This document shows, one piece after another, positions 36,787-44,970 of a DNA stretch of 64,000 nt. The DNA comes from Corynebacterium kutscheri (GTDB lineage: Bacteria > Actinomycetota > Actinomycetes > Mycobacteriales > Mycobacteriaceae). The DNA lies in NCBI RefSeq assembly GCF_000980835.1, contig NZ_CP011312.1, positions 1,922,001-1,986,000 of the forward strand, written 5' to 3'. The notes beneath the pieces were generated by a model. It was given only the letters and a program-made list of their open reading frames with translations. It had not been told where the DNA came from and did no database searches. Within the stretch, counting starts at the first letter, position 1, and every line of letters starts with the position of its first letter. Position numbers and translations under genes: made by a program.

Positions 36787-37932
36787 ATGACTTCCATGCT
36801 CGACGCACTCCAACAACTCGCCCACGGCGCCACTGCACTTATGGCGGAGCTCGTCGAAACGCATGAAACCCATGATCAACTTGCCGAAAAGTTACGCATG
36901 GAAATGCGAGAGATTAAACTCTGGCGGCGCATCGCCAAGCGCTACCTCGATGATCCGGAATTGTTAGCCAGCGCCAAGGGATTATCGATGGCCGACGTAG
37001 TCATGGCTCACAAGCAGTCCGCGCAGTTAAATGCTCATGTCGACAAGTCTGACAAACGCACGGTCGAATTGGAGTTACTCACCCAGGCACACGCACGCAC
37101 GCATGAAGAGTTCTGCATAGAGGCGAAAGATCGAGTCCGTGCACTTAATGCCACCTGCCCTGACCAGCCGCGCAGTCGCGTCGAAATCTCGACCAAACCT
37201 ACCGCGCACAACATGATGTATCTATCAGCATTTCTTAACCGCGACACCTTTGGTCCTGCTTTACGACGACTAGAAGAACTCACCGACACACTTATGCGTG
37301 AAGACTACGCACGCGGTCATGCTCGTGCCGAAGCGTTGGAAAAAATGCTTAGCGGTGAAATCGACACCCACACGCAAAACACATCCACTATCATTGCCAC
37401 CCCACGAGTAAATCGCGGTCTCGGTGTACACGCCGTCATCCGTGCCGATGAATTACCCGGCATCGGCATTATCAATCGCACCAATATCACGCTCACCGAC
37501 GGCAATGTACTCAGCGGAGCCATCCGAGAACTACTCGATGGCACCGGTTGGTTCACCGTCTACAACAGCACCGGCACCCGCCCCATTTGGACAGAACGCA
37601 TCCGCTACTTTAACGACGACCAACGCGCCATGCTTATCGCACACCAAATCTATTGCGCGCATCCCGATTGCACCAAACTGGCGCACTATGCCGACGGCCA
37701 CCACATCACCGCCTATGCAAAAGGTGGACCAACAACTCTCGACAACGCAGTAATGCTATGCAGACAGCACCACCGAGACGTCGAACACGGACATGCCGAA
37801 ATACTAATCCGTAAAGACGGCGAATATGAGTACCATGATATCGACCTCGATACTCGCCGCACAAACATTATGCCAGGTAGAGCCTACGCAGCAGGCGCAC
37901 TCATTAGAAACAGCCCACCCCAACGAGAATAA
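36787..37932 (+). CDS. HNH endonuclease signature protein (DUF222/13E12-like)
   Basis: This 381-residue protein combines a helical DUF222-like N-terminal part with a C-terminal HNH nuclease domain. The domain reads CAHPDCTKLAHYADGHHITA, then LDNAVMLCRQHHRDVEHGHA; Cys pairs and His residues fit a zinc-supported beta-beta-alpha-metal fold. Such proteins occur in many copies in actinobacterial genomes and have no fixed locus. The gene separates nanR from nanEKA and ends one base before the convergent nanE stop, so it looks like an insertion in the sialic acid locus. No ribosome binding site is evident; ATG 36796 is an alternative start. Confidence 0.82.
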   Translation: MTSMLDALQQLAHGATALMAELVETHETHDQLAEKLRMEMREIKLWRRIAKRYLDDPELLASAKGLSMADVVMAHKQSAQLNAHVDKSDKRTVELELLTQAHARTHEEFCIEAKDRVRALNATCPDQPRSRVEISTKPTAHNMMYLSAFLNRDTFGPALRRLEELTDTLMREDYARGHARAEALEKMLSGEIDTHTQNTSTIIATPRVNRGLGVHAVIRADELPGIGIINRTNITLTDGNVLSGAIRELLDGTGWFTVYNSTGTRPIWTERIRYFNDDQRAMLIAHQIYCAHPDCTKLAHYADGHHITAYAKGGPTTLDNAVMLCRQHHRDVEHGHAEILIRKDGEYEYHDIDLDTRRTNIMPGRAYAAGALIRNSPPQRE

Positions 37933-38619
37933 CTACAATGTAGGATCAAGTTGCTGATAGATCCAACTAGGATCAGTAATAGCGGTACCGACAATGATTG
38001 CGTCGGCACCGCCACCAACCCCATGCATAACTTCTTCTCGTGAAGAAAATCGGCCCTCGCCAACAACAAAGGCGTCAGGGCCTACAAGCTCGCGTCCTAA
38101 CCGCAAACACTCGAAATCCGGACCTGCAGTTTTTACACGATGCTCTGTATACCCGGCTAAAGTCGTCGAAACGATATCAGCTCCAGCCTCATATGCAGAA
38201 AGCATTTCCTCTGGTGTAGCACAATCTGCCATGATAAGCCCATTCTTTGCATGGGCAGCAACAACCAAATCACGAAACTCCGAACCATCCGGACGCGACC
38301 TATGCGTAGCATCGGCACATACAACCGTAGCTCCAGCATCCAAAACCGCTTCCACAGACTTTACCGACGGCGTAATATAAACCCCCTCCGTACCCTCCTT
38401 AGTCAGACCAAATACAGGTACATCCACAGCCTGCGCAATTGCTTCAATGTCGGCAAGACCACCATAGCCACCACAACGAATAGCAGGTGTACCAGCAAAA
38501 ACACATGCTTGGGCAACATGAACCAAAGTATGTGTATCACGCATAGCATGACCATCAGGAGCCTGCACCGAAACAATAACCCGACCACGCAGGGCATTAA
38601 AAAGCGTATTCTTATCCAT
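37933..38619 (-). CDS. nanE: N-acetylmannosamine-6-phosphate 2-epimerase
   Basis: This 228-residue TIM-barrel epimerase converts ManNAc-6-P to GlcNAc-6-P. Family segments include VIVSVQAPDGHAMRDT, CADATHRSRPDG, MADCATPEEMLSAYEAGAD and the phosphate-binding end VGEGRFSSREEVMHGVGGGA. The start is set at ATG 38619 (MDKNTLFNALRG), which overlaps the nanK stop by 8 bases; the frame is open 16 codons further upstream inside nanK, but that extension is not family-like. It is the last gene of the nanA-nanK-nanE operon. Confidence 0.92.
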   Translation of the reverse strand: MDKNTLFNALRGRVIVSVQAPDGHAMRDTHTLVHVAQACVFAGTPAIRCGGYGGLADIEAIAQAVDVPVFGLTKEGTEGVYITPSVKSVEAVLDAGATVVCADATHRSRPDGSEFRDLVVAAHAKNGLIMADCATPEEMLSAYEAGADIVSTTLAGYTEHRVKTAGPDFECLRLGRELVGPDAFVVGEGRFSSREEVMHGVGGGADAIIVGTAITDPSWIYQQLDPTL

Positions 38620-39559
38620 AATTATGCGAAACTTTCTCTTTTTCCCTTGCATAAGCAGCGGCAGCAACTAGTGCTGCATCCCCGCCGAATTTACTGACTA
38701 ATACGGGTATTTCACGATTAGGTGCTAACGCCCCATGCATAATTCCACGGCGAAGCGGATCGGTAATCATCTCACCGATGCCGACCACGCCGCCGCCTAA
38801 AACTATGCATGAGAGATCGAAGGCGGTGGCAAGCGCGCCGATCGTACGCCCAAAGCCTTCCAGATTGCCATTAATAATCCGAGCGGCTAACTCATCACCA
38901 TCGGCCATTTTCTCTAGCACATCTTTAAGGCTAATTGTTACCCCTTGCGGATCTGACCACTCGATCTTGTCGGTCGGTGATCCCATTTCTTTGCATAGGT
39001 ATTCGTAATATCTAGCTAATGATGGCCCCGATGCAATATTTTCGGCGCGATCAGCAAGCCCTCGGAAATCCGCCGTGATCAGCTCCGAGATTTCGCCAGC
39101 ACTGCCGGTAGGTCCGTCGATAAGCATATGCTTATCGACGATTGCTCCTCCGACCCCGGTGCCCAATGCAAGATAAAGAACGCGACCAGAGTAATCACGG
39201 CCGGAGCCAAGCATGTGCTCACCGAAAGCCCAGACGCGCACGTCGTTGTGACAATAAACAGGCACATCGATCACGCTGCGCACCAGGGAAATGAGATCGG
39301 TGCCCTGCCAACCAGGAACAGTCGGCCCACTATGCATAACTTTTCCTTGGATAGGATCAATGATGCCGGGGGCGGCAATTGCCACGCGCGTCGGCAAAGT
39401 TTTACATAGGAGGGCGGACTTGATTTGTTCAGCTATGCTACCCCCTGGCGGCTGACTGGGGATACAACCAGCGTCGTAGACGTGTGCTGGACGATCATCG
39501 TCGACAAGCCCATAGGCGATTTTGGTACCACCAATGTCCAAAGCAAGGGTAGTACTCAT
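38612..39559 (-). CDS. nanK: ROK-family N-acetylmannosamine kinase
   Basis: The product is a 315-residue ROK sugar kinase with the N-terminal phosphate loop LALDIGGTKIAYG, the catalytic Asp region YCHNDVRVWAFGEH and the glycine-rich ALGTGVGGAIV. The usual ROK zinc motif (GHx9-11CxCGxxGCxE) is absent; the equivalent stretch GSAGEISELITADFRGLADR has no Cys and no His. Its role as ManNAc kinase is inferred from its place between nanA and nanE. It overlaps nanA by 4 bases. The coding sequence contains a 26-bp perfect palindrome. Confidence 0.87.
   Translation of the reverse strand: MSTTLALDIGGTKIAYGLVDDDRPAHVYDAGCIPSQPPGGSIAEQIKSALLCKTLPTRVAIAAPGIIDPIQGKVMHSGPTVPGWQGTDLISLVRSVIDVPVYCHNDVRVWAFGEHMLGSGRDYSGRVLYLALGTGVGGAIVDKHMLIDGPTGSAGEISELITADFRGLADRAENIASGPSLARYYEYLCKEMGSPTDKIEWSDPQGVTISLKDVLEKMADGDELAARIINGNLEGFGRTIGALATAFDLSCIVLGGGVVGIGEMITDPLRRGIMHGALAPNREIPVLVSKFGGDAALVAAAAYAREKEKVSHNYG
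39115..39140. repeat. 26-bp perfect palindrome inside nanK
   Basis: The half-site is 13 bases, CGTCGATAAGCAT, repeated in inverted form with no spacer. It is made of two inverted copies of the dispersed decamer around CATATG. It encodes VDKHMLID of NanK. Confidence 0.95.
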
Positions 39560-40491
39560 CGAGGGGTTCCATACTTATCGACGAGCTGAGCAATCGCGGC
39601 AATTTCTTCTGCATTAAGGGGTTGATGAGTCGGTGCCATCGCAGCAGAATCAATGATCCCTAAATGTTTAAGCGCGGCTTTAAACGCGCCAAGACCAGCC
39701 GAAGAACCACCCATGCGGGTACCGTCACCAACAAACACGATGCGGAAAAGGTGGTTAATTCGAGTCTGCAACTCTGCAGCCAATGCAAAGTTTTTGGCCA
39801 CAAGTAGCTCATGAAGTTTTGCATAGGCAGCGGGATCAACGTTTCCCAAACCTGGAACCACCCCGTCCACCCCGGCAAGATACGCCATATCCACGGTGGT
39901 TTCACTACCGGTAAGCACGCTAAAGGCGGTAATGCCGGCGTCGTTACGCGCCTCAACAAGGCTGCGAGTATAGGAATCAACACCACCGGAATCTTTCACC
40001 CCAGCAAGCACGCCTTCGCCAGCCAACTCAATGAGCATATCGACATCCAGTACTACACCGTTAACGCAGATAGGAATGTTGTATGCATAAAGTGGGATGT
40101 GTGGGGCAAGCTCATGAATGCGACGGAAATGCTCCTCGATTTCTTTACGATGGGTGCGCACATAAAATGGCGCGGTTGCAACTAACCCATCGACACCGAG
40201 CGCCACAGCATCTTCAACCAGCTCGCGCACCTTTGGGAAGGTGGTGTCAATAACACCAGCAATCACCGGTACGCGTCCAGCATTGTGGTCCATAATGATA
40301 CTCAACACTTCTTTGCGCTGCTCTCGAGTAAGAAACACAGTCTCAGATGAGGATCCAAGCGCAAATAAACCATGCGCGCCACCAGTAATAATGTGGTCAA
40401 CAAGGCGACACAAACTTGGCCCATCAATAACGCCTTGCGCAGTCATAGGCGTTACGACGGGTGGGACAACTCCAGACAAAAAATTATGCAT
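39556..40491 (-). CDS. nanA: N-acetylneuraminate lyase
   Basis: This 311-residue DHDPS/NanA-family aldolase should cleave sialic acid to ManNAc and pyruvate. The pyruvate-binding motif reads GSSSETVFL, the active-site Tyr lies in LYAYNIP (about residue 137) and the Schiff-base Lys in AGVKDSGG (about residue 167). DHDPS members look similar, so the lyase call relies on operon context with nanK and nanE. The start is ATG 40491; upstream, CAAAGGAGC gives a strong ribosome binding site. It heads the operon, divergent from nagA. Confidence 0.88.
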   Translation of the reverse strand: MHNFLSGVVPPVVTPMTAQGVIDGPSLCRLVDHIITGGAHGLFALGSSSETVFLTREQRKEVLSIIMDHNAGRVPVIAGVIDTTFPKVRELVEDAVALGVDGLVATAPFYVRTHRKEIEEHFRRIHELAPHIPLYAYNIPICVNGVVLDVDMLIELAGEGVLAGVKDSGGVDSYTRSLVEARNDAGITAFSVLTGSETTVDMAYLAGVDGVVPGLGNVDPAAYAKLHELLVAKNFALAAELQTRINHLFRIVFVGDGTRMGGSSAGLGAFKAALKHLGIIDSAAMAPTHQPLNAEEIAAIAQLVDKYGTPR

Positions 40492-40520
40492 AGGGGGCTC
40501 CTTTGAAAATACTCACATCA

Positions 40521-40533
40521 GACATCTTATGTC
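40521..40533. promoter_or_regulatory. Candidate NanR operator between nanA and nagA
   Basis: GACAT-CTT-ATGTC is a perfect 5-3-5 inverted repeat centred between the divergent start codons at 40491 and 40558. The extended form CATCAGACATCT also occurs upstream of nanR at 35682-35693. Confidence 0.55.
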
Positions 40534-40557
40534 CTGCATTCATTTTGCGTTAGAGTT

Positions 40558-41682
40558 ATGCATATGAGTGAGGTTTTTCGCGGCCGTGTCGTTACTGCTG
40601 ACACCACCATTGACCATGCAGAATTCCGAATTGAAGACGGGATTATAACTGAAATCACTCCACTAGCTGACTCCCCCAAAAACGGTTCAACTTTTATCCC
40701 AGGGTTCATTGATATTCATAATCATGGTGGGATGGGGGGTGCTTTTCCCACGGGAAATGCTGCCGAATGTATTGCGGCCGCACAGTTCCACCGCGATCAT
40801 GGCACAACCACTTTATTGGCTAGTTTGGTTTCTGCCTCTGAGGCTGAGATCACCAAGCAATTAGCGACCCTAGTGCCCTTAGTATCACAGGGGCATATTT
40901 TTGGCATTCACTTGGAAGGTCCGTTTGTTAACGCCTGTCGGTGTGGTGCCCAAGATCCCAGCCGGATCGTACCTGGTGATCCAGATATGTTTTCTCGGTT
41001 GCTTGCTTGCGGTGGGGGCGCGATTAAATCAATGACTTTCGCCCCCGAAACCCCCTATGCACAAGAATTAGTTTCATTGTGCGCAACTAATAATGTGATT
41101 GTTAGTTTAGGTCATACCGATGCCAGCTACGAAGAAACCATGCAACTAATCGATTGTGCAGTCGATGCCGGCGCAACTGTTACTGCAACGCATCTGTTTA
41201 ATGCTATGCCACCGATTCATCACCGCAAGCCAGGGGCTGCTGGCGCATTCATTGCCGCTGCTGGCGCGAACAAAGCTTTTGTTGAATTGGTCGCCGATGG
41301 GGTTCATCTTCATGACGGCACCGTAGATATGATTGCACGCAATACAAATCATGCAGCAGTAGCAGTCACCGATGCTATGGAAGCAGCCGGTATGCCCGAT
41401 GGCAATTATCTCCTAGGATCATTAAAAGTAGAGGTTAAAGACAAAATTGCTCGGATAGAAAACGGGGCGATTGCTGGTGGTACAAGCACCCTTTACGACC
41501 AATTTCGTCGGGCAGCTAGCCGGCTAGGCATGAATGAGGCAGTACGGCTGACCTCGACAAATGCCGCCCGTGTTCTAGGTATTCCCGCGGGCGATATTGC
41601 CGTCGGCAAGCTTGGCCACATTGTAGAACTTGATTCCCACAATCAGCTGGTGCGCACTATTTGCCCGCCCAGCACCAACTAG
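40558..41682 (+). CDS. nagA: N-acetylglucosamine-6-phosphate deacetylase
   Basis: This 374-residue amidohydrolase carries the metal-site and catalytic motifs of Nag[34 protein letters not shown] and the catalytic Asp in [11 protein letters not shown]. It produces GlcN-6-P for NagB. ATG 40558 and ATG 40564 are both possible starts; the only upstream purine run (TTAGAG) is spaced better for the second. It is divergent from nanA, with an operator-like repeat between, and 22 bases upstream of nagB. Confidence 0.93.
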   Translation: MHMSEVFRGRVVTADTTIDHAEFRIEDGIITEITPLADSPKNGSTFIPGFIDIHNHGGMGGAFPTGNAAECIAAAQFHRDHGTTTLLASLVSASEAEITKQLATLVPLVSQGHIFGIHLEGPFVNACRCGAQDPSRIVPGDPDMFSRLLACGGGAIKSMTFAPETPYAQELVSLCATNNVIVSLGHTDASYEETMQLIDCAVDAGATVTATHLFNAMPPIHHRKPGAAGAFIAAAGANKAFVELVADGVHLHDGTVDMIARNTNHAAVAVTDAMEAAGMPDGNYLLGSLKVEVKDKIARIENGAIAGGTSTLYDQFRRAASRLGMNEAVRLTSTNAARVLGIPAGDIAVGKLGHIVELDSHNQLVRTICPPSTN

Positions 41683-41704
41683 TAGAAGAAGTAAAAAGAG
41701 CATT

Positions 41705-42472
41705 ATGGAAATTATTATTCGCGACACGCTGGCAGACGTCGCAAAGCAAGCTGCGGATATTTTGGAGCATTATATTCGCCGTGGAGCAACCTTAGGCTTG
41801 GCGACGGGTTCTACCCCGGTTGCTACCTATCAGGAGCTCATTCGCCGGCATCGGGAGCAGGATTTAAGTTTTGCGGATTGCCAGGCATTTTTGCTGGATG
41901 AGTATGTCGGCCTGCCGAAGGATCACGAGCAGAGTTACTATGCGACGATCCGACGCGAATTAACCAATCATGTCGATATTGCCGACGACCATGTGCACAG
42001 TCCCGAAGGCTATGATCCCAACCCAGAAGAAGCCGCACAGCGCTATGAAAAAGCTTTGCATACCGGGGTGGATATCCAGATACTTGGCATCGGCACAAAT
42101 GGACATATTGGCTTTAATGAGCCGTCGAGTTCATTGTCTTCACGCACGCGGGTCAAAACCCTGCATCCGCAAACAGTCGCCGATAATGCGCGATTTTTTG
42201 ACAGCGCCAATGAGGTTCCGCGCCATGTCCTCACCCAAGGATTAGGCACAATTATGCGTGCCGGCCACCTCCTTTTACTTGCGACGGGCTCTGCAAAAGC
42301 ACAGGCAGTTCGAGACTTAGTCGAAGGCCCCTTAAGCGCACATTGCCCAGCATCTATACTGCAATGGCATGAAAAGGCGACGGTGGTCGTCGATAGGCAA
42401 GCAGCTGAGCTACTAAAAAACCGAGAGTATTACGAATATGCCTTCGCCAATAAACCTACCTGGCAGCTCTAA
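41705..42472 (+). CDS. nagB: Glucosamine-6-phosphate deaminase
   Basis: This 255-residue NagB isomerase-deaminase converts GlcN-6-P to fructose-6-P and ammonia, the last step of the sialic acid pathway. Landmarks are [27 protein letters not shown] with the catalytic Asp, and [13 protein letters not shown]. The start is set at ATG 41705 (MEIIIRDT) by family length; the open frame extends 25 codons upstream into nagA without family similarity. The stop is 3 bases from the convergent membrane protein gene. Confidence 0.94.
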   Translation: MEIIIRDTLADVAKQAADILEHYIRRGATLGLATGSTPVATYQELIRRHREQDLSFADCQAFLLDEYVGLPKDHEQSYYATIRRELTNHVDIADDHVHSPEGYDPNPEEAAQRYEKALHTGVDIQILGIGTNGHIGFNEPSSSLSSRTRVKTLHPQTVADNARFFDSANEVPRHVLTQGLGTIMRAGHLLLLATGSAKAQAVRDLVEGPLSAHCPASILQWHEKATVVVDRQAAELLKNREYYEYAFANKPTWQL

Positions 42473-42475
42473 AAC

Positions 42476-42901
42476 TTATCGACGGTAGATCCGTTGCACC
42501 CAAGCAAGCGATGTCGGGCTAAAAAGCATCACTAGTCCAAAGGCACTGGATAACGTGGTTGCGGCGGCCAAGAAAATTTGGCCGCCTTGGAACATGTACC
42601 AGCTAATCAGCAACAAGAGAATTTCCAGCATGATAACTGGCCCACGTCCAAAACGATGTCCGCGCATCATCCATAGTGCGCCAAAGATGACAAAGCCGAA
42701 AACAATAAGGAAGAAAATCGCGGTGCCATAGGCGACATTAGTATGCGCGTCAGTAGTTTCGTAGACGATGGACTCGTCAGCAACGCCGCGGATACCGCGG
42801 ATAAGCAAAAGTGCCGCATACCCAAGGCCAATAACAGACTGAACAATTGCAATTAATCCGGCTATTTTTACTGCCGCTGGAGTTTGTTGTAGCGTGCTCA
42901 C
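42476..42901 (-). CDS. Four-helix integral membrane protein (Rv3217c-like)
   Basis: This 141-residue protein has four hydrophobic segments (about residues 11-33, 55-77, 86-101 and 104-127) with short loops. Size, layout and position near whiB1 recall M. tuberculosis Rv3217c. No functional motif is seen. The stop codon lies in a copy of the CTTATCGACG decamer. Confidence 0.78.
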   Translation of the reverse strand: MSTLQQTPAAVKIAGLIAIVQSVIGLGYAALLLIRGIRGVADESIVYETTDAHTNVAYGTAIFFLIVFGFVIFGALWMMRGHRFGRGPVIMLEILLLLISWYMFQGGQIFLAAATTLSSAFGLVMLFSPTSLAWVQRIYRR

Positions 42902-43379
42902 TCTCAGCAGTTTACTGACTCTTTGTTACACTCAGAGTATTCTAAGGTTTACCTTATCTCTACCCCCATTCCGATTTGACTAATATAGCCTTAACCTGCC
43001 TAGACCTTTTCCCGCAAAATGCCTGTTCACATCCGAAACTAATGGCAAAACATTGTCACACTCGAGCATATTTTTGGAAAAATCATTACTCCACAACAAT
43101 AAATTACTGTGAGCTTGGATACATTTTTGGCTATACCTCTAGCCAAGCGTAAGAAGACATGTCATTATTTCTAAGCAACCAAGCGAACACCAACTGTAGT
43201 TCGCTGTGTGTCCACTAATTCTTTCAATGGCATACTGTTAGCACACTGCGCACACCACTCAGCCCTGGGCTTATGATCCAGGCCCACTGGAAGCTGACCG
43301 CATAACTAAGAAACCCTTAGTACTTATCCGTGTTGCCTATGCCTGCGAGTTCACCGTTTTTATTTGAGGAGTTTTCATT
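42902..43379 (+). promoter_or_regulatory. Long upstream region of whiB1
   Basis: No gene is seen in this 478-base stretch. TAAGGT-TT-ACCTTA at about 42943-42956 is a perfect short palindrome near the divergent membrane protein gene. TGTGAGCTTGGATACA at 43108-43123 partly fits the CRP/GlxR consensus (one half-site perfect, the other 3 of 5). CRP control of whiB1 is known in M. tuberculosis, so a GlxR site is plausible, but this one is weak. Confidence 0.35.
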
Positions 43380-43640
43380 ATGGATTGGCGCCACGAAGCA
43401 GTTTGTCGCGATGAAGATCCCGAACTTTTCTTCCCAGTCGGGAATTCCGGGCCCGCGCTTGCCCAAATTGCTGCCGCTAAAGTTGTCTGCAACCGCTGCC
43501 CAGTAACCTCTCAGTGCCTAGCCTGGGCGCTAGAAACCGGCCAGGACGCTGGCGTATGGGGAGGCATGAGTGAAGACGAGCGTCGGGCATTAAAACGTCG
43601 CAAGAATCGTGGCCGTGGCCGCGCTCGCGCAACCGTCTAG
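43380..43640 (+). CDS. whiB1: WhiB1 iron-sulfur transcription factor
   Basis: This 86-residue protein has the four cluster cysteines at residues 9, 37, 40 and 46 (AVC; VCNRC; SQC), the GVWGG turn of the WhiB family, and a C-terminal basic tail (KRRKNRGRGRARA) for DNA contact. Length, the N-terminus MDWRHEAVCRDEDPELFFP and the neighbourhood match WhiB1, an essential 4Fe-4S protein that responds to nitric oxide in mycobacteria. GAGGAG lies seven bases upstream of ATG 43380. Confidence 0.95.
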   Translation: MDWRHEAVCRDEDPELFFPVGNSGPALAQIAAAKVVCNRCPVTSQCLAWALETGQDAGVWGGMSEDERRALKRRKNRGRGRARATV

Positions 43641-43818
43641 TCTCCTACTACACGGGAAAGCTGCCACAATCTTAAAACAGCGCTAACTAAATACAGCGCG
43701 CATCACTGACCCCTAGAACCAGTAGGCCATATACAGATATAAGGTTGCGATTTCTCTGCCATTACACTCTGGCATTAGAGTAGGTATGAACATTATCCCT
43801 AGTATATAAGGAGGCCTT

Positions 43819-43893
43819 ATGAGCCAGCGTGGCCGTAAGCGCAAGGATCGTCGCAAGAAGAAGGCTAATCACGGCCGTCGTCCAAACGCTTAA
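43819..43893 (+). CDS. 50S ribosomal protein bL37
   Basis: This 24-residue, very basic peptide (MSQRGRKRKDRRKKKANHGR, ending RPNA) matches actinobacterial bL37, first seen in mycobacterial ribosome structures. ATG 43819 follows a perfect AAGGAGG with a five-base spacing. A strong terminator begins 15 bases after the stop. It is easily missed by gene callers because of its size. Confidence 0.9.
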   Translation: MSQRGRKRKDRRKKKANHGRRPNA

Positions 43894-43907
43894 CTAAAAA
43901 AATATCG

Positions 43908-43930
43908 GCTCGCACACATACTGTGCGAGC
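43908..43930. terminator. Bidirectional terminator between bL37 and the RDD gene
   Basis: A perfect 9-bp stem (GCTCGCACA and complement) with a 5-base loop is flanked by an A run on the left and TGATTTTTTA on the right, so it can stop both the bL37 transcript and the converging RDD transcript. Confidence 0.88.
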
Positions 43931-43947
43931 TGATTTTTTATACCTTA

Positions 43948-44787
43948 TTATTTGCGAATGACCTGAGTACCCGCAAAATTGTCTTGCCAAGCTCCTTGAG
44001 GATCATCAAGCTTTCTTGCATAGATCAACCCGGCAATAACCGTAACTGGTGGCAGCGTATAAAAAAACAACTTCCACCAATTGCGCATGACCGACTCCTT
44101 GGCAGTTGGCTTTTCGCCATCGCCGGTAACCCGCAAACCTAGCAGCATTTTTCCTGGCGTCGCTCCGGCATAGACCTCGAAGCCCACAATATAAAGTGTG
44201 GCAAGAATAGTTGCCACAAGGGCACTAATAACTCCCTCGATCTCGAAGGAAAAACCTAATAATCCGGCAGCAGCACTAAAAATAAACAAATCAATTATCG
44301 AAGCACTGATACGCTTTCCCCCATTCTTTTCCACCCCCGGCGAAAACACAGGCTGGCTAGCCATATGTAACGGCGGCTGGTTTTGAATAGCTCCACCTAC
44401 CGGCTGAGCCGCGAATGGGTTCATCGGGTTAGCTCCGGCAGAGGTTTGGGTTTTTGTCCAGTGCATACCCGAATTGCTGTGCATACCGGGATCATTGAAG
44501 ACGTTCGCCTCCGGCGGGCGCTGTCGGACTTGTTCTTGTCTACCGATGGCCAAAGTACCAAAAATAGCAAGGTGCTCAATATCTGCCCACGTCGCCTGGG
44601 CGCCAATGAGGGAATCGTAGACAACGCGCTTTTTTTCATCAGAAAAAATATCAGAGGCCCAAGCAGCCCGACGCGCTTCTTTACTTCCATAGCTAAAGCG
44701 CGCCGATTGGATCAGCATCTCCGCTTTTAAGGTCTCACTATCAGCGGAAGGATCGAGATAATAGATCTCATACAGATTAGGGGTCAT
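43948..44787 (-). CDS. RDD family membrane protein with J-like N-terminus
   Basis: The roughly 279-residue protein starts at ATG 44787 (MTPNLYEIYYLDPSADSETL), set by AAGGAC six bases upstream; a start 11 codons earlier is less likely. The N-terminal 70 residues resemble a short DnaJ-like helical unit but lack a clear HPD. A Pro/Asn/Gln-rich linker follows, then an RDD domain (KRISASIIDLFIFSAAAG; GATPGKMLLGLRVTG) with about three transmembrane helices. Function is unknown; RDD proteins are thought to be transporters or membrane scaffolds. It converges on the bL37 terminator. Confidence 0.85.
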   Translation of the reverse strand: MTPNLYEIYYLDPSADSETLKAEMLIQSARFSYGSKEARRAAWASDIFSDEKKRVVYDSLIGAQATWADIEHLAIFGTLAIGRQEQVRQRPPEANVFNDPGMHSNSGMHWTKTQTSAGANPMNPFAAQPVGGAIQNQPPLHMASQPVFSPGVEKNGGKRISASIIDLFIFSAAAGLLGFSFEIEGVISALVATILATLYIVGFEVYAGATPGKMLLGLRVTGDGEKPTAKESVMRNWWKLFFYTLPPVTVIAGLIYARKLDDPQGAWQDNFAGTQVIRK

Positions 44788-44970
44788 AGGTGTCCTTGTT
44801 TTTAATAATGAGTCTCGCATCTACCATGATGCGCGACATTCAACCAGTACACCAAAAAAGTGATTTACAACACTATCTTTGTCAGTCAACCTACGCTCGC
44901 GTAACCTACGTTTTTGTAAAGAAAATATTTTGGTGTCCATAAGGATTCCTTGATTTCACGGAAGGTGATC

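Noticed and set aside
42943..42956. Palindrome TAAGGT-TT-ACCTTA as a DtxR iron box
   Set aside because: The spacing between half-sites is two bases, whereas DtxR boxes need about seven between AGGT and ACCT, so it does not fit.
43108..43123. Firm GlxR/CRP site upstream of whiB1
   Set aside because: Only one half-site matches the consensus fully, so it is mentioned as a weak candidate and not claimed.
44950..44970. TTG at 44950 as the fas start
   Set aside because: ATG 44971 has GGAAGGTG at a good distance and gives a more usual N-terminus.
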